Below, piece after piece: positions 9,890 through 22,528 of a DNA stretch of 33,495 nt. The stretch's first letter is position 1; each line of letters opens with the position of its first letter. The translations under genes and the position numbers were made by a program. Below the pieces are notes generated by a model, which was given only the letters and a program-made list of their open reading frames with translations, did not search any database and had not been told where the DNA came from. Source of the stretch: Rhizobiaceae bacterium (lineage in GTDB: Bacteria > Pseudomonadota > Alphaproteobacteria > Rhizobiales > Rhizobiaceae). Location: positions 1 through 33,495 of the forward strand of contig JABSRX010000018.1 of NCBI GenBank assembly GCA_013214695.1, given 5' to 3'.

Positions 9890-11956
9890 ATGGCCAAGAT
9901 TATTGTAGACGGCAAAGAGATAGAGGTCCCGGACCACTACACACTGCTTCAGGCGGCTGAAGCGGCCGGCGCGGAAGTGCCGCGCTTTTGTTTCCATGAG
10001 CGGCTGTCGATCGCCGGTAACTGCCGCATGTGCCTGGTTGAGGCCAAAGGTGGTCCACCAAAGCCTGTTGCCTCCTGCGCCATGGGTGTTCGCGACATGC
10101 GTCCGGGCCCGAACGGTGAGCCGCCGGAAATCTTCACCAACACGCCAATGGTCAAGAAGGCCCGTGAAGGCGTGATGGAATTCCTGCTGATCAACCATCC
10201 GCTGGATTGCCCGATTTGTGACCAGGGCGGGGAATGCGATCTGCAGGACCAGGCCATGGCATTTGGCATGGACGCATCGCGGTACCAGGAAAACAAACGC
10301 GCGGTCGAAGACAAATATATCGGTCCGCTGGTCAAAACGATCATGACCCGCTGCATTCACTGCACCCGCTGTGTGCGCTTCACCACCGAAGTGGCAGGCA
10401 TTTCCGAGCTCGGTCTGTTGGGCCGCGGCGAAGATGCCGAGATCACTACATATCTTGAAAAGGCCATGACTTCGGAACTGCAGGGCAATGTGATTGACCT
10501 GTGCCCGGTAGGCGCGCTGACCTCCAAGCCATACGCCTTCCAGGCGCGTCCTTGGGAACTGACCAAGACCGAAACCATCGATGTGATGGACGCTGTGGGT
10601 TCCGCCATTCGCGTCGACACCCGCGGTTCGGAAGTGATGCGCATCATGCCGCGCATCAACGAAGCGGTGAACGAAGAGTGGATTTCCGACAAGACCCGTT
10701 TCATCTGGGATGGCTTGAAGACCCAGCGTCTGGACCGTCCTTACGTGCGCAAGAACGGTAAACTGACGCCCGCCACCTGGGCTGAGGCGTTCAGCGCGAT
10801 CAGCGAAAAGGTTGCTGCCACCGATGCTGCTAATATCGGGGCCATTGCCGGTGATCTGGCATCGGTCGAAGAGATCTATGCCCTGCGTGAATTGATGGCC
10901 TCTCTCGGGTCAGAAAATATGGACTGCCGGGAAGAGAATTCTGCGCTAGATCCGTCGCTTGGAAGAAGTTCTTACATCTTTAATTCAACAATCGACGGAA
11001 TTGAAGATGCTGACGCGATCATGCTGATCGGCACCAACCCGCGCAAGGAAGCCGCTGTTCTCAACAGCCGCATCCGCAAGCGCTGGCGGACCGGCGAATT
11101 GCAGGTGGCGGTGATCGGTGATCAGGCGGATCTGACGTATGAATACCACTATGCAGGCGCCGGACCCGACACGCTGAAACAGTTCGAAACCCATTCGAAA
11201 GCTAAGGCCAAAAACCCAATGATGATCATTGGCGCAGGTGCCTTTGCCCGCTCAGATGCGGCGGCCATCATGAAATCTGCTGCGAAGGCAGCTGAGGCGC
11301 TCGGCGTAGTTCAGGACGACTGGAACGGTTTCAACGTGCTCCACACGGCGGCAGCGCGGGTAGGTGGCTTGGATCTCGGCTTTGTGCCGGGTGAAAATGG
11401 CAAATCCACCGGCGAAATGCTGCGGGAAAGCGAAGTTCTGTTCCTGCTCGGTGCAGACGAACTCGATATGCTGGAGCGCAAGAGCGGCTTTACCGTCTAT
11501 ATCGGCAGCCACGGCGATGTCGGTGCCCATCATGCAGACGTCATTCTGCCGGGCGCCGCCTATACAGAGAAGTCCGGCACCTGGGTGAACACCGAAGGCC
11601 GGGTCCAGATGGGCAACCGGGCTGGCTTTGCGCCAGGCGAGGCCCGTGAAGACTGGGCGATCCTGCGGGCACTGTCGGACTCACTGGGCAAGACCCTGCC
11701 ATTCGATTCGCTGGCACAGCTGCGGGCCAAGCTGTATGAAGCGCATCCGCATTTCGCTGAAATTGACGAGATCATGGAAAGCGATAATGGCGGTGTTGCT
11801 GCTCTGGCCAAGCGCAAGGGCGGTTCGATGAAAAAAGCGGCTTTGACCTCACCGGTTGAAGACTTCTACCTGACCAATCCAATTGCCCGCGCTTCGGCTG
11901 TGATGGCCGAGTGCTCGGCCCGCGCCAAGGGCACTTATTCGGAGGCGGCTGAATAA
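9890..11956 (+). CDS. nuoG: NADH-quinone oxidoreductase subunit G
   Basis: [2Fe-2S] [57 protein letters not shown] 9890 preferred over the ORF's TTG at 9884. Confidence 0.97.
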   Translation: MAKIIVDGKEIEVPDHYTLLQAAEAAGAEVPRFCFHERLSIAGNCRMCLVEAKGGPPKPVASCAMGVRDMRPGPNGEPPEIFTNTPMVKKAREGVMEFLLINHPLDCPICDQGGECDLQDQAMAFGMDASRYQENKRAVEDKYIGPLVKTIMTRCIHCTRCVRFTTEVAGISELGLLGRGEDAEITTYLEKAMTSELQGNVIDLCPVGALTSKPYAFQARPWELTKTETIDVMDAVGSAIRVDTRGSEVMRIMPRINEAVNEEWISDKTRFIWDGLKTQRLDRPYVRKNGKLTPATWAEAFSAISEKVAATDAANIGAIAGDLASVEEIYALRELMASLGSENMDCREENSALDPSLGRSSYIFNSTIDGIEDADAIMLIGTNPRKEAAVLNSRIRKRWRTGELQVAVIGDQADLTYEYHYAGAGPDTLKQFETHSKAKAKNPMMIIGAGAFARSDAAAIMKSAAKAAEALGVVQDDWNGFNVLHTAAARVGGLDLGFVPGENGKSTGEMLRESEVLFLLGADELDMLERKSGFTVYIGSHGDVGAHHADVILPGAAYTEKSGTWVNTEGRVQMGNRAGFAPGEAREDWAILRALSDSLGKTLPFDSLAQLRAKLYEAHPHFAEIDEIMESDNGGVAALAKRKGGSMKKAALTSPVEDFYLTNPIARASAVMAECSARAKGTYSEAAE

Positions 11957-13005
11957 TGTTTGAGTCAGAATTCTTCCAAACCTACGTCGTCCCACCTCTG
12001 TGGATGCTGGGGCAGAGCGTTTTGTTGCTGGTCGTGCTGCTGATCGGCGTGGCCTACATTCTCTATGCTGACCGCAAGATTTTTGCCGCCGTGCAGATGC
12101 GCCGTGGTCCAAACGTTGTCGGTCCCTGGGGATTGCTCCAGAGCTTTGCCGACCTGACAAAATTTGTTCTGAAGGAACCGATCGTTCCTGCCGGTGCAAA
12201 CAAGGGTGTCTTCCTGATGGCGCCCCTGGTGGCCGGTGTTCTGGCCCTCTCGGCCTGGGCGGTTGTGCCCATTGCGGATGGTTGGGCGGTTGCTGACCCG
12301 AATCTGGGGCTGCTGTTCGTCTTCGCCATCTCTTCGCTGGAAGTTTACGGCATTATCATGGGCGGCTGGGCTTCGAACTCTAAGTATCCGTTCCTCGCGG
12401 CGCTTCGTTCGGCTGCGCAGATGGTTTCCTATGAAGTCTCCATTGGCTTCGTGATCATAACCGTGCTGCTGTGTGTCGGTTCGCTCAACCTGACGGATGT
12501 TGTAAACGCACAGCGTGATGGTCTGGGCACCATGATGGGTGCGCCGAACTCGCTGCTGGACTGGCATTGGCTGGCCCTGTTCCCGATGTTCATCGTCTTC
12601 TTCATCTCGGCCATTGCGGAAACCAACCGTCCACCGTTCGACCTTCCGGAAGCGGAATCGGAACTGGTTGCCGGTCACATGGTGGAATATTCGTCCACTC
12701 CTTTTCTGCTGTTCTTCCTCGGTGAATTCGTCGCCATCTGTTTGATGTGTGCTCTGACCACGCTGCTGTTCCTTGGCGGCTGGCTGCCACCGGTCGACAT
12801 TGCGCCGTTCAACTGGATCCACGGTTCCGTATGGTTCGTGCTGAAAGGCCTGCTGGTCTTCTTCTGCATGGCGATGGTTCGCTCCATCGTTCCCCGTTAT
12901 CGCTATGACCAATTGATGCGTCTGGGCTGGAAAGTGTTCCTGCCGCTGTCACTGTTCATGGTGTTCCTCACAGCTTTCGTGCTGCAACTGATGGGATGGG
13001 CATAA
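11956..13005 (+). CDS. nuoH: NADH-quinone oxidoreductase subunit H
   Basis: [68 protein letters not shown] overlaps the nuoG TAA. Confidence 0.98.
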   Translation: MFESEFFQTYVVPPLWMLGQSVLLLVVLLIGVAYILYADRKIFAAVQMRRGPNVVGPWGLLQSFADLTKFVLKEPIVPAGANKGVFLMAPLVAGVLALSAWAVVPIADGWAVADPNLGLLFVFAISSLEVYGIIMGGWASNSKYPFLAALRSAAQMVSYEVSIGFVIITVLLCVGSLNLTDVVNAQRDGLGTMMGAPNSLLDWHWLALFPMFIVFFISAIAETNRPPFDLPEAESELVAGHMVEYSSTPFLLFFLGEFVAICLMCALTTLLFLGGWLPPVDIAPFNWIHGSVWFVLKGLLVFFCMAMVRSIVPRYRYDQLMRLGWKVFLPLSLFMVFLTAFVLQLMGWA

Positions 13006-13008
13006 GTC

Positions 13009-13503
13009 ATGGCATCACCACTCGCTCAAGCTGGTAAGTCGCTGTTCCTGCTGGAATTTGTCAAAGCCTTTGGCCTTGGTCTGCGCTACTTTTTCGCTCC
13101 CAAGGCGACAATCAACTACCCGTTCGAAAAGGGCCATTCATCGGCTCGTTTCCGGGGTGAACATGCTCTGCGCCGCTATCCAAATGGCGAAGAGCGCTGC
13201 ATCGCGTGCAAACTGTGCGAGGCGATCTGCCCGGCACAGGCGATCACCATTGAAGCCGGCCCGCGCCGCAACGATGGTACCCGCCGCACGGTGCGCTACG
13301 ACATCGATATGGTGAAATGCATCTATTGCGGTTTCTGTCAGGAAGCTTGTCCGGTGGATGCCATCGTCGAGGGACCGAATTTCGAGTTCGCCACCGAGAC
13401 GAGGGAAGAGCTGTATTACGACAAGGACAAGTTGTTGGAAAACGGGGCGCGCTGGGAACGCGAACTGGCCAGGAATATTGCAATCGACGCGCCTTATCGC
13501 TGA
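13009..13503 (+). CDS. nuoI: NADH-quinone oxidoreductase subunit I
   Basis: Two [4Fe-4S] motifs [16 protein letters not shown] and [16 protein letters not shown]. Confidence 0.98.
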   Translation: MASPLAQAGKSLFLLEFVKAFGLGLRYFFAPKATINYPFEKGHSSARFRGEHALRRYPNGEERCIACKLCEAICPAQAITIEAGPRRNDGTRRTVRYDIDMVKCIYCGFCQEACPVDAIVEGPNFEFATETREELYYDKDKLLENGARWERELARNIAIDAPYR

Positions 13504-13530
13504 GGCGCGCGATTAGCTTTTGAATGTTTT

Positions 13531-13552
13531 CACAGCCCATGGACGGGCTGTG
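13531..13552 (+). other. Intra-operon hairpin in the nuoI-nuoJ gap
   Basis: CACAGCCC-atggac-GGGCTGTG, perfect 8-bp stem, no U-tract. Confidence 0.6.
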
Positions 13553-13691
13553 GGGGAAGCGCTAAGAGGGCGCAATATCGCGGGCGGACCGGGGTCGGTT
13601 TCGTCTAATGAGTCTGCCGAAAGGCGGGGAAATTAAGGGGAAGCAGCCTTTTTGAGGCACTTCTTCGCATGACTGGAAAGAGCATAACGCT

Positions 13692-14306
13692 ATGAGCGTC
13701 ATTGCCCTGTTTTTTTATCTGTTCGCGACCATCACGGTGGCGTCTGCATTTATGGTGATTGCCGCGCGCAATCCGGTTCATTCCGTGCTGTTTCTGATCC
13801 TGGCATTCTTCAATGCGTCGGGTCTGTTCATGCTGATGGGGGCAGAATTTCTCGCTCTCATCCTGATCGTCGTCTATGTCGGCGCGGTCGCGGTCCTTTT
13901 CCTGTTTGTTGTGATGATGCTGGATGTCGATTTCGCAGAGCTGCGGGAAGGCTTCCTGCAATATCTGCCGATCGGCGGCATTATCGCAGCCATTATGGCC
14001 ATCGAGCTTGTTCTGGTGCTCGGTTCCTATTCGCTGGATGCCGAAACGGCCCGGGTTGCCGTGCAGCCGATCCCGGACATGGCCGAGACATCGAACATCA
14101 AGGCTTTGGGTGATCTGCTTTACACCCGCTACATCTTCTTCTTCCAGTTGGCTGGCATGGTTCTGCTGGTCGCGATGGTGGGTGCCATCGTTCTGACCCT
14201 GAGCCATCGTCCCGACGTCAAACGCCAGAACATTGCTGATCAGGTGGCCCGCGATCCAAACGACGCGGTGACCTTGCGCGGTGTCAAATCAGGTGAGGGG
14301 ATCTGA
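13692..14306 (+). CDS. nuoJ: NADH-quinone oxidoreductase subunit J
   Basis: [53 protein letters not shown] signature. Confidence 0.97.
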   Translation: MSVIALFFYLFATITVASAFMVIAARNPVHSVLFLILAFFNASGLFMLMGAEFLALILIVVYVGAVAVLFLFVVMMLDVDFAELREGFLQYLPIGGIIAAIMAIELVLVLGSYSLDAETARVAVQPIPDMAETSNIKALGDLLYTRYIFFFQLAGMVLLVAMVGAIVLTLSHRPDVKRQNIADQVARDPNDAVTLRGVKSGEGI

Positions 14307-14308
14307 TC

Positions 14309-14617
14309 ATGGAAATTGGATTGAGCCATTATCTGACCGTCGGTGCCATCCTGTTCACGCTGGGCGTGTTCGGCATCTTCATCAACCGCAAGAACGTCAT
14401 CGTCATCCTGATGTCGGTGGAACTGATCCTGCTGGCGGTGAACATCAATTTCCTGGCTTTCAGCCAGGCCAATGGTGACCTGATGGGGCAGATCTTTGCC
14501 CTGTTTGTCCTCACTGTAGCGGCGGCTGAGGCTGCCATCGGACTTGCCATACTCGTTGTCTTCTTCCGAAACCGTGGATCGATCGCGGTTGAGGACGTCA
14601 ATGTGATGAAAGGGTAA
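14309..14617 (+). CDS. nuoK: NADH-quinone oxidoreductase subunit K
   Basis: [48 protein letters not shown]. Confidence 0.98.
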   Translation: MEIGLSHYLTVGAILFTLGVFGIFINRKNVIVILMSVELILLAVNINFLAFSQANGDLMGQIFALFVLTVAAAEAAIGLAILVVFFRNRGSIAVEDVNVMKG

Positions 14618-14640
14618 GCGCCACCGCGCGGATAGATATC

Positions 14641-16653
14641 ATGCTTCATCTCATCGTCTTCCTCCCACTCCTTGGCTTCCTGATCGCCGGCCTTTTCGGC
14701 AAGCAGATCGGCGACAAGGCGTCAGAATATGTCACCTCCGGGTTCCTGGTGATCGCCGCGCTGTTGAGCTGGGTGAATTTCACCGGGTTCTGGCTCGGTG
14801 GTGCCGAGCCGTTCACCGTCCAGGTCTTCAACTGGATGACCATTGGCAACTTTGCAGTCGATTGGGCTTTCCGGGTTGATACGCTGACCGCGGTCATGCT
14901 GATCGTCGTCAACACCGTGTCGGCGCTCGTGCACATCTACTCAATCGGCTACATGCACCACGATCCGCATCGCCCACGCTTCTTTGCCTATCTGTCGCTG
15001 TTCACCTTCGCCATGTTGATGCTGGTGACCTCCGACAACCTGATCCAGATGTTCTTCGGCTGGGAAGGTGTTGGTCTGGCGTCCTATCTGCTGATCGGTT
15101 TCTGGTTCAAGAAGCCGTCCGCCAATGCTGCGGCGATCAAGGCCTTTGTGGTCAACAGGGTCGGCGATTTCGGCTTTGCGCTGGGTATTTTCGGCGTGTT
15201 TGTCATGTTCGACAGCGTCAATTTCGACGTGATCTTTGCTAATGCCGGATCCTTTGCCGCCGATGGTGGCGAGGCCCAGTCACGCATCATCATGTCGTTC
15301 CTCGGCTACGATCTGGCCCGTGACAGCGCCCTGACCATCATCTGTCTGCTGCTGTTCATGGGCGCGATGGGCAAGTCGGCGCAGTTCCTGCTGCACACCT
15401 GGCTGCCTGATGCGATGGAAGGCCCAACACCGGTGTCGGCGCTCATTCACGCGGCGACCATGGTGACCGCAGGAGTCTTCCTCGTTGCCCGCATGTCGCC
15501 AATCTTCGAACTGTCGCACACGGCTTTGACCGTGGTGACGTTGTTCGGTGCCACTACCGCATTCTTTGCGGCAACCGTGGGGCTTGTGCAGAACGACATC
15601 AAGCGCGTCATCGCTTATTCAACCTGCTCGCAGCTTGGCTATATGTTCGCTGCACTCGGTGTCGGTGCCTATGGCGCCGGTATCTTCCATCTGTTCACCC
15701 ACGCCTTCTTCAAGGCGCTGTTGTTCCTTGGTGCGGGGGCGGTCATCCATGCCGTGTCCGACGAGCAGGACATGCGCAAGATGGGCGGACTGCGTAAACA
15801 CATTCCATACACCTACTGGATGATGATCATCGGTACGGTGGCGCTTACAGGTCTTGGTATTCCAGGTACCGTCATTGGCACGGCCGGGTTCTTCTCCAAA
15901 GATGCGATCATCGAAAGCCTCTATGTCGGACAGAACTATTTCGCCGGTTACGCCTTCTGGATGACTGTTGTGGCTGCGCTGTTCACAAGCTTCTATTCCT
16001 GGCGCCTGATTTTCATGACCTTCCACGGCAAACCGCGTGCGTCCGCCGACGTCATGAGCCATGTGCATGAGAGCCCCAACGTGATGTTGGTGCCGCTCTA
16101 CATCCTGGCCGCAGGCGCATTGTTTGCAGGCGTGGTGTTCTACACCCAGTTCATTGGTGCCCACCATGAGCCCGGAGCCTTGGATCCTCACTATACGGAC
16201 TTCTGGCAGCAGGCGCTGTTCTTGGGGGCGGACAACAAGATCCTTGAGAACTTCCACAATGTGCCGAAGCTGGTGAAATGGTCGCCGTTCATCATGATGG
16301 CGCTGGGTTTTGTCACCGCATGGTGGTTCTACATCAAGTCGCCTGACATGCCCGGTGAGCTGGCCCGCCAGCATCCTGGCCTGTACAAGTTCCTGCTCAA
16401 CAAATGGTACTTCGACGAAATCTACGACTTCATCTTCGTACGTCCTGCCATGCGTATCGGCCACTTCTTCTGGAAGAAGGGCGATGGCGCAACGATTGAC
16501 GGCCTTGGTCCGGACGGGATATCCGCCCGCGTTCTTGATGTCACCAAAGGCGTCGTCAAACTGCAGTCAGGCTACCTGTACCACTACGCCTTCGCCATGC
16601 TGATCGGTGCTGCGCTGTTGATCACCTATATGATGTTCCCGGGAGCTCGCTAG
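14641..16653 (+). CDS. nuoL: NADH-quinone oxidoreductase subunit L
   Basis: Proton antiporter-like subunit: [47 protein letters not shown]; 670 aa. Confidence 0.98.
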   Translation: MLHLIVFLPLLGFLIAGLFGKQIGDKASEYVTSGFLVIAALLSWVNFTGFWLGGAEPFTVQVFNWMTIGNFAVDWAFRVDTLTAVMLIVVNTVSALVHIYSIGYMHHDPHRPRFFAYLSLFTFAMLMLVTSDNLIQMFFGWEGVGLASYLLIGFWFKKPSANAAAIKAFVVNRVGDFGFALGIFGVFVMFDSVNFDVIFANAGSFAADGGEAQSRIIMSFLGYDLARDSALTIICLLLFMGAMGKSAQFLLHTWLPDAMEGPTPVSALIHAATMVTAGVFLVARMSPIFELSHTALTVVTLFGATTAFFAATVGLVQNDIKRVIAYSTCSQLGYMFAALGVGAYGAGIFHLFTHAFFKALLFLGAGAVIHAVSDEQDMRKMGGLRKHIPYTYWMMIIGTVALTGLGIPGTVIGTAGFFSKDAIIESLYVGQNYFAGYAFWMTVVAALFTSFYSWRLIFMTFHGKPRASADVMSHVHESPNVMLVPLYILAAGALFAGVVFYTQFIGAHHEPGALDPHYTDFWQQALFLGADNKILENFHNVPKLVKWSPFIMMALGFVTAWWFYIKSPDMPGELARQHPGLYKFLLNKWYFDEIYDFIFVRPAMRIGHFFWKKGDGATIDGLGPDGISARVLDVTKGVVKLQSGYLYHYAFAMLIGAALLITYMMFPGAR

Positions 16654-16655
16654 TC

Positions 16656-18182
16656 GTGACCGATCTGCCCATTCTTTCTATCGTCACTTTCCTGCCGCTG
16701 GTCGGTGCGCTGATCACTTTCCTGATTTGGGAAGACAGTGAGGTTGCCCGTCGCAACGTGCGCTATGTGGCGCTGTTCACAACGGTCGTCACCTTCCTGG
16801 TGTCGCTTGCCATCTGGATCAATTTCGACAATTCCCGTTCGGACTTCCAACTCGTTGAAAAGGTTGAGTGGATCGAGCAGGGGGGCATCAGCTACCATCT
16901 CGGTGTCGACGGCATTTCGATGTTGTTCGTGATCCTGACCACCTTCCTGATGCCGTTCTGTATCCTGGCGAGCTGGGAAAGCGTCCAGAAGCGGGTGCGC
17001 GAATATATGATCGCGTTCCTTATTCTGGAAACGCTGATGATCGGCGTCTTCTGCGCGCTCGACATCGTGCTGTTCTACGTCTTCTTTGAAGCCGGCCTGA
17101 TCCCAATGTTCCTGATTATCGGGGTTTGGGGTGGCGCACGCCGCGTCTATGCCAGCCTGAAGTTCTTCCTCTATACGCTGCTCGGCTCGGTGCTGATGCT
17201 GCTGGCCATCATGGCTATGTACTGGCAGTCCGGAACAACAGACATTCCAACGCTGCTGGCCTATGACTTCCCGGTCAGCATGCAGACCTGGCTGTGGTTG
17301 GCCTTCTTCGCATCCTTTGCCGTGAAAATGCCGATGTGGCCTGTGCATACCTGGCTGCCGGACGCTCACGTGGAAGCGCCAACAGCGGGCTCGGTCATTC
17401 TGGCGGCAATCCTGTTGAAGATGGGCGGATACGGCTTCCTGCGCTTCTCTTTGCCGATGTTCCCACTGGCCAGCGCCGATCTGCAAAACTTCGTGTTTGT
17501 TCTGTCGGTCATTGCGATCATTTACACATCGCTGGTCGCGCTGATGCAGGAAGATATCAAAAAGCTGATCGCCTATTCATCGGTTGCTCATATGGGCTAC
17601 GTGACGATGGGCATCTTCACCGCCAATGCCCACGGTATTCAGGGCGGCATCTTCCAGATGCTGGCGCATGGCCTCGTGTCCGGCGCCCTCTTCCTCTGCG
17701 TCGGCGTTGTCTATGACCGCATGCATACGCGCGACATTGCCGCCTATGGTGGCCTCGTCAACAACATGCCGAAATACGCCGTCGCCTTCCTGATCTTCAC
17801 GATGGCGAATGTGGGCCTGCCGGGAACGGCCGGTTTTGTCGGGGAATTCCTGACATTGCTTGGTGCTTTCCAGACCAACACCTGGGTCGCCTTCTTCGCT
17901 ACAACCGGTGTAATCCTGTCAGCGGCCTATGCGCTGTGGCTGTATCGCCGCGTGGTGTTCGGTACGCTGGACAAGGAAGCTTTGAAGTCGATGCTGGATT
18001 TGAGCACGCGCGAGAAATGGATCCTGTATCCATTGATCGTTCTGGTCATCTATTTCGGCGTCAATCCAGGACCGGTCTTCGATGTCACACAGGCTTCGGT
18101 CGACAATTTGATCAACAATTACCAGGCCGCACTTGATAGTGCCGCGCAGGCTGTTCAGTCGGCGCAGGCGACGGGCAACTAG
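16656..18182 (+). CDS. nuoM: NADH-quinone oxidoreductase subunit M
   Basis: [50 protein letters not shown] start. Confidence 0.98.
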   Translation: MTDLPILSIVTFLPLVGALITFLIWEDSEVARRNVRYVALFTTVVTFLVSLAIWINFDNSRSDFQLVEKVEWIEQGGISYHLGVDGISMLFVILTTFLMPFCILASWESVQKRVREYMIAFLILETLMIGVFCALDIVLFYVFFEAGLIPMFLIIGVWGGARRVYASLKFFLYTLLGSVLMLLAIMAMYWQSGTTDIPTLLAYDFPVSMQTWLWLAFFASFAVKMPMWPVHTWLPDAHVEAPTAGSVILAAILLKMGGYGFLRFSLPMFPLASADLQNFVFVLSVIAIIYTSLVALMQEDIKKLIAYSSVAHMGYVTMGIFTANAHGIQGGIFQMLAHGLVSGALFLCVGVVYDRMHTRDIAAYGGLVNNMPKYAVAFLIFTMANVGLPGTAGFVGEFLTLLGAFQTNTWVAFFATTGVILSAAYALWLYRRVVFGTLDKEALKSMLDLSTREKWILYPLIVLVIYFGVNPGPVFDVTQASVDNLINNYQAALDSAAQAVQSAQATGN

Positions 18183-18194
18183 GGACGGCGCACA

Positions 18195-19634
18195 ATGGAA
18201 TTTGCTATGGATATCCCAAACCTGGCTCTCGCAACGCCTGAATTGATGCTCGGCATCGGCGCTATGGTGCTGTTGATGGTCGGCGTGTTCATGGGTGAGA
18301 CATCGACCCGGATCGTTACCGGTCTGTCGGTTGCGCTCATCGTGCTGGCTGGCATTTGGCTGATCTGGTCACCGGCTGGAGGCGAAGCCTTCCACGGGGC
18401 TTTCGTGATGGACCCGTTTGCGCGGTTGATGAAAATTCTGGTGCTGATCGGTTCCGGCGTGGCGATCGCCATGTCTGTGGGCTTTGCCCGCCTGGAGAAT
18501 TTTGATCGCTTCGAATATCCCATTCTGGTGGTGCTGGCGACGCTCGGCATGCTGTTGATGGTATCCGCCAACGATCTGATCGCGCTGTATCTGGGTCTCG
18601 AACTACAGGCGCTGTCGCTTTATGTCGTTGCTGCGATCAACCGCGACTCCCTGCGTTCCACGGAAGCCGGTCTGAAGTATTTCGTTCTGGGAGCGCTGTC
18701 TTCGGGCATGCTGCTCTATGGTGCATCTTTGGTCTACGGTTTCACCGGCCATACAGGTTTTGACGGCATCGCCGCAGCCATGGCCGGCGAGCGTTCTCTG
18801 GGTCTGATTTTTGGCATCGTCTTCGTCCTGGCCGGTATTGCGTTCAAGATTTCCGCTGTGCCATTCCACATGTGGACGCCAGACGTTTATGAAGGCGCAC
18901 CAACGCCAGTCACAGCGTTCTTTGCCGCCGCACCAAAAATCGCCGCTATGGCGATGCTGATCCGCGTGGTGCAGGGCGCCTTTGAACCCGCCACCACCGA
19001 TTGGCGTCAGATCATCACCTTCCTGGCAATTGCCTCGATGGGTCTGGGTGCCTTCGCCGCGATTGGTCAGACCAACATCAAGCGCCTGATGGCTTATTCG
19101 TCGATCGGCCATATGGGCTTTGCCCTGGTGGGGCTCGCTGCCGGATCGGAAGAGGGCGTCTCCGGCGTTGTGCTGTATCTGATCATCTACATGGCGATGA
19201 CGCTGGGCACCTTTGCCTGCATCCTGGCGATGCGTCGCACGGACGGCATGGTGGAGAACATCTCAGACCTGGCTGGCCTGTCACGGACAAATCCGATGCT
19301 GGCCCTGGTGCTAACGGCGTTCATGTTCTCGCTGGCGGGCATTCCGCCACTGGCGGGCTTCTGGGCCAAGTACTTCGTCTTCCTCGCTGCCATTCAGGCT
19401 GAGCTCTACATCCTGTCGGTGCTGGGCGTGATCGCCTCGGTGATCGGTGCCTTCTACTACCTGCGGGTTGTGAAGGTGATGTGGTTCGACGAGCCGGAAC
19501 AAGGCTTTGTTGCGATGGCGTCGGAGCTGAAGGTTGTATTGGTCGTCACCGGCGTGTTCACGATCTTCTACGTGGTGATTGCCGGTCCGATGTCGATCAT
19601 GGCAACCGCAGCGGCCCGCACCTTCTTCAGCTAA
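18195..19634 (+). CDS. nuoN: NADH-quinone oxidoreductase subunit N
   Basis: [48 protein letters not shown]. Start could also be ATG 18207. Confidence 0.97.
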   Translation: MEFAMDIPNLALATPELMLGIGAMVLLMVGVFMGETSTRIVTGLSVALIVLAGIWLIWSPAGGEAFHGAFVMDPFARLMKILVLIGSGVAIAMSVGFARLENFDRFEYPILVVLATLGMLLMVSANDLIALYLGLELQALSLYVVAAINRDSLRSTEAGLKYFVLGALSSGMLLYGASLVYGFTGHTGFDGIAAAMAGERSLGLIFGIVFVLAGIAFKISAVPFHMWTPDVYEGAPTPVTAFFAAAPKIAAMAMLIRVVQGAFEPATTDWRQIITFLAIASMGLGAFAAIGQTNIKRLMAYSSIGHMGFALVGLAAGSEEGVSGVVLYLIIYMAMTLGTFACILAMRRTDGMVENISDLAGLSRTNPMLALVLTAFMFSLAGIPPLAGFWAKYFVFLAAIQAELYILSVLGVIASVIGAFYYLRVVKVMWFDEPEQGFVAMASELKVVLVVTGVFTIFYVVIAGPMSIMATAAARTFFS

Positions 19635-19661
19635 TTGTCTGCATTGCATCGCGACGGTGAC

Positions 19662-20417
19662 ATGCGCTCCATCGAGGGACTGACCGGCTGGCGCCATCTG
19701 GCGCTGGGCGATGTTGGCTCAACCAATGCCGTTGCGTTGGAGCAGGCAGTGGGTGGCGACCCGGGTCAGTTGTGGATCACTGCCGAAAGCCAGAGTGCCG
19801 GACGGGCACGCCGTGGCCGCTCCTGGGTGTCCGAACCGGGCAATCTCTACGCGTCGTTGCTGTTGCTGGACCCGGCGCCTCAGGACAAATTGGCGACCTT
19901 GCCTCTGGTGATTTCCCTGGCGCTGCATCTGGCGCTTGTTGAGGCGCGTCCTGAACTGGGCGCGCGTTTGAAGATCAAGTGGCCCAATGATCTGTTGCTG
20001 GACGGCAAGAAGCTTTCGGGCATTCTGTTGGAAGCGCAGCCGGATGGGCATGGGCGTCTCGCCGTGATCATTGGCTGCGGCATCAACTGCCAGCATTTTC
20101 CGGACAATCCGCTGTATCCTGCAACATCACTGGCCGCCAGCGGGATTGCTTTGGAGCCGGCGGAACTGTTCAGTCATCTGGCCCGTGAAATGGCGCGCAC
20201 ATTGCGCATCTGGGCCGAGGGGCAGGGCATAGCGATCATCCGCCGTGACTGGCTCGACCGCTGTCACGGCATTGGTCAGGAGATCGTGGCGCGGTTTCCA
20301 GACCGTGAGATTTCGGGCAAGTTTGTTGATCTGGACGACAATGGGCTGCTCCTGTTGTGCGACAATAAGGGGCAAATACACACCATATCGGCGGCTGATA
20401 TATTTTTTGGCAATTAA
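19662..20417 (+). CDS. birA: Biotin--[acetyl-CoA-carboxylase] ligase
   Basis: DVGSTNAVALEQA, SAGRARRGRSWVSEPGNLYASLLL, LKIKWPNDLLLDGKKLSGILLE. ATG 19662 chosen over TTG 19635. Confidence 0.93.
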   Translation: MRSIEGLTGWRHLALGDVGSTNAVALEQAVGGDPGQLWITAESQSAGRARRGRSWVSEPGNLYASLLLLDPAPQDKLATLPLVISLALHLALVEARPELGARLKIKWPNDLLLDGKKLSGILLEAQPDGHGRLAVIIGCGINCQHFPDNPLYPATSLAASGIALEPAELFSHLAREMARTLRIWAEGQGIAIIRRDWLDRCHGIGQEIVARFPDREISGKFVDLDDNGLLLLCDNKGQIHTISAADIFFGN

Positions 20418-20441
20418 GATGCAATGGGTGCATAAGGGCGA

Positions 20442-22118
20442 ATGACACAGAAAAAGAACAGCGAAGACCTGGTCTTCCTGCCCCTTGGCGGCGTTGGCGA
20501 AATCGGCATGAACTTCGCGCTTTACGGCTATGGCCCGGCGCGCAACCGGCGCTGGATCATTGTCGATGTGGGTGTCACCTTTCCCGGCGACGATCTGCCG
20601 GGCGCGGATCTGATCCTGCCCAATATCGATTTCATCACCGAGCGTGTCGATCAGTTGGACGGCATCATCATCACCCATGCCCATGAGGACCACTATGGGG
20701 CTTTGATGGCGCTGTGGCCGCTGTTGCGCGTGCCGGTCTATTGCACGGCCTTCACCGCCGGCATGTTGGAAGCCAAGGTTCAGTCCGAACCTGGCGTGAA
20801 GAAAATACCGGTCACCGTATTCGAAGCCGGACAGCCCTTCAAAGTGGGACCGTTCGAGATTGAAGGCGTGCATGTGACCCACTCGATCCCTGAGCCGGTG
20901 TCGCTGATGATCCGCACGCCGTTGGGCAATTGCATCCATACTGGGGACTGGAAACTCGATCACGAGCCAACACTGGGCCATCAGACGGATGAAGCCCATT
21001 TCCGTCGCTTGGGGGAAGAGGGTGTGCTGGCGCTGATCTGTGATTCCACCAATGCCATGCGCGAAGGGGTCAGCCCCAGCGAAGAGGACGTGTCGGAAAG
21101 CCTGGCCAACATCATCAAGGAAGCGCCAGGGCGGGTTCTGGTCACCACTTTCTCGTCCAATGTTGGCCGCATACGCTCAATTGCACTGGCGGCAGAGCAG
21201 GTGGGTCGCCGGGTGATGATATTGGGACGTTCCATGCTGCGGGTCTGCGAAGTGTCGCGTGACCTTGGTTATCTGGATGGCATCGCGCCTTTCCTCTCCG
21301 AAGACGAGTTCCAATCGGTGCCGCGCCGCGAACTGGTGGTGATTTGCACCGGTTCGCAGGGTGAGACCCGCGCGGCTCTGGGCAAGATGTCCCGCGACGA
21401 GCATCGCAACGCTTCCCTGGCGCCCGGTGATAAAGTGATTTTCTCCTCTCGTTCGATTCCCGGCAATGAGCGGGAGATCATCAATATCCAGAACGCCCTG
21501 ATCGATCTCGGTGTCGACGTGATCGAAGACGGTGCACAATTGGTGCATGTCTCAGGCCATCCGCGGCGCAATGAATTGAAGCAGATGTATGAATGGACCC
21601 AGCCGACCATCGGCGTGCCGGTTCATGGCGAAGCCCAGCATCTGACGGCCCATGCGGGTTTGATGGGCGAGTGCGGCATTGCCGATGTGGCACCGATCCG
21701 CAATGGCGACATGCTACGCTTGGCGCCTGGGCCGGCCGAAGTCATTACCCAGATCGAGGCAGGTCGCGTTTACAAGGACGGGCGCATCATTGGCAACGAG
21801 GATTCAACCGGCATCAAGCGGCGCCGCATTCTGTCCTGGGTCGGACATATCGTCATGTCGCTGGTGATCGACAAGGACGGCGATTTGCTCGCCGATCCTG
21901 ATATTGTTTGTGAAGGCCTGCCGCGTATGGTGGATGAGCATGACACGTTTGAAGACGTGCTGTTCGACGCCGGTGTCAGCGCCTTTGAAAATATCCCGCC
22001 GAAGCGTCGCAAGGACCCGGGCCGCATTGAACAGGCGGTGGAGCGGGCGCTGCGTGCTGAAGCCCGCGAAATCTGGGGCAAGAAGCCCATTATCAACGTT
22101 TTTGTTCAGAAGGTTTGA
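20442..22118 (+). CDS. rnj: Ribonuclease J (metallo-beta-lactamase/beta-CASP family)
   Basis: LPLGGVGEIGMNFALYGYG, ITHAHEDHYGAL, HSIPEPVSLMIRTPLGNCIHTGDWKLD, GSQGETRAALGKMSRDEH, VSGHPRRNELKQMYEWTQP, PVHGEAQHL. Confidence 0.96.
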   Translation: MTQKKNSEDLVFLPLGGVGEIGMNFALYGYGPARNRRWIIVDVGVTFPGDDLPGADLILPNIDFITERVDQLDGIIITHAHEDHYGALMALWPLLRVPVYCTAFTAGMLEAKVQSEPGVKKIPVTVFEAGQPFKVGPFEIEGVHVTHSIPEPVSLMIRTPLGNCIHTGDWKLDHEPTLGHQTDEAHFRRLGEEGVLALICDSTNAMREGVSPSEEDVSESLANIIKEAPGRVLVTTFSSNVGRIRSIALAAEQVGRRVMILGRSMLRVCEVSRDLGYLDGIAPFLSEDEFQSVPRRELVVICTGSQGETRAALGKMSRDEHRNASLAPGDKVIFSSRSIPGNEREIINIQNALIDLGVDVIEDGAQLVHVSGHPRRNELKQMYEWTQPTIGVPVHGEAQHLTAHAGLMGECGIADVAPIRNGDMLRLAPGPAEVITQIEAGRVYKDGRIIGNEDSTGIKRRRILSWVGHIVMSLVIDKDGDLLADPDIVCEGLPRMVDEHDTFEDVLFDAGVSAFENIPPKRRKDPGRIEQAVERALRAEAREIWGKKPIINVFVQKV

Positions 22119-22121
22119 CCG

Positions 22122-22526
22122 ATGATTGGACGATTGAATCATGTTGCCATTGCTGTGCCGGACCTGGCGGCCGCGACGGCGCTTTACCGCGATGGATTGG
22201 GGGCCAATGTCTCCGAGCCCCAGGCCCTGCCGGAGCACGGTGTGACGGTGGTGTTCGTTGAGCTGCCCAACACCAAGGTGGAATTGCTGGAACCGCTCGG
22301 CGCGGACTCGCCGATCGGCAAGTTCCTGGAAAGCAATGCGTCAGGCGGTATGCACCACATCTGCTACGAGGTGGATGATATCATTGCCGCCCGCGATCAT
22401 CTGTCTGCCCAGGGGGCACGGGTGCTGGGAACCGGCGAACCCAAAATCGGTGCCCATGGCAAGCCGGTGCTGTTCCTGCATCCAAAAGACTTCAATGGCA
22501 CACTTGTTGAACTGGAGCAGGTCTGA
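22122..22526 (+). CDS. mce: Methylmalonyl-CoA epimerase
   Basis: RLNHVAIAVPDLAAATALYRDGLGANVSEPQALPEHGVTVVFVELPNTKVELLEPLG...GGMHHICYEVDDI glyoxalase-fold epimerase. Confidence 0.93.
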   Translation: MIGRLNHVAIAVPDLAAATALYRDGLGANVSEPQALPEHGVTVVFVELPNTKVELLEPLGADSPIGKFLESNASGGMHHICYEVDDIIAARDHLSAQGARVLGTGEPKIGAHGKPVLFLHPKDFNGTLVELEQV

Positions 22527-22528
22527 CC

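Noticed and set aside
11965-12912. 315-aa ORF antisense to nuoH
   Set aside because: Its His/Gln/Arg/Glu-rich composition is the reverse complement of transmembrane codons, not a real protein.
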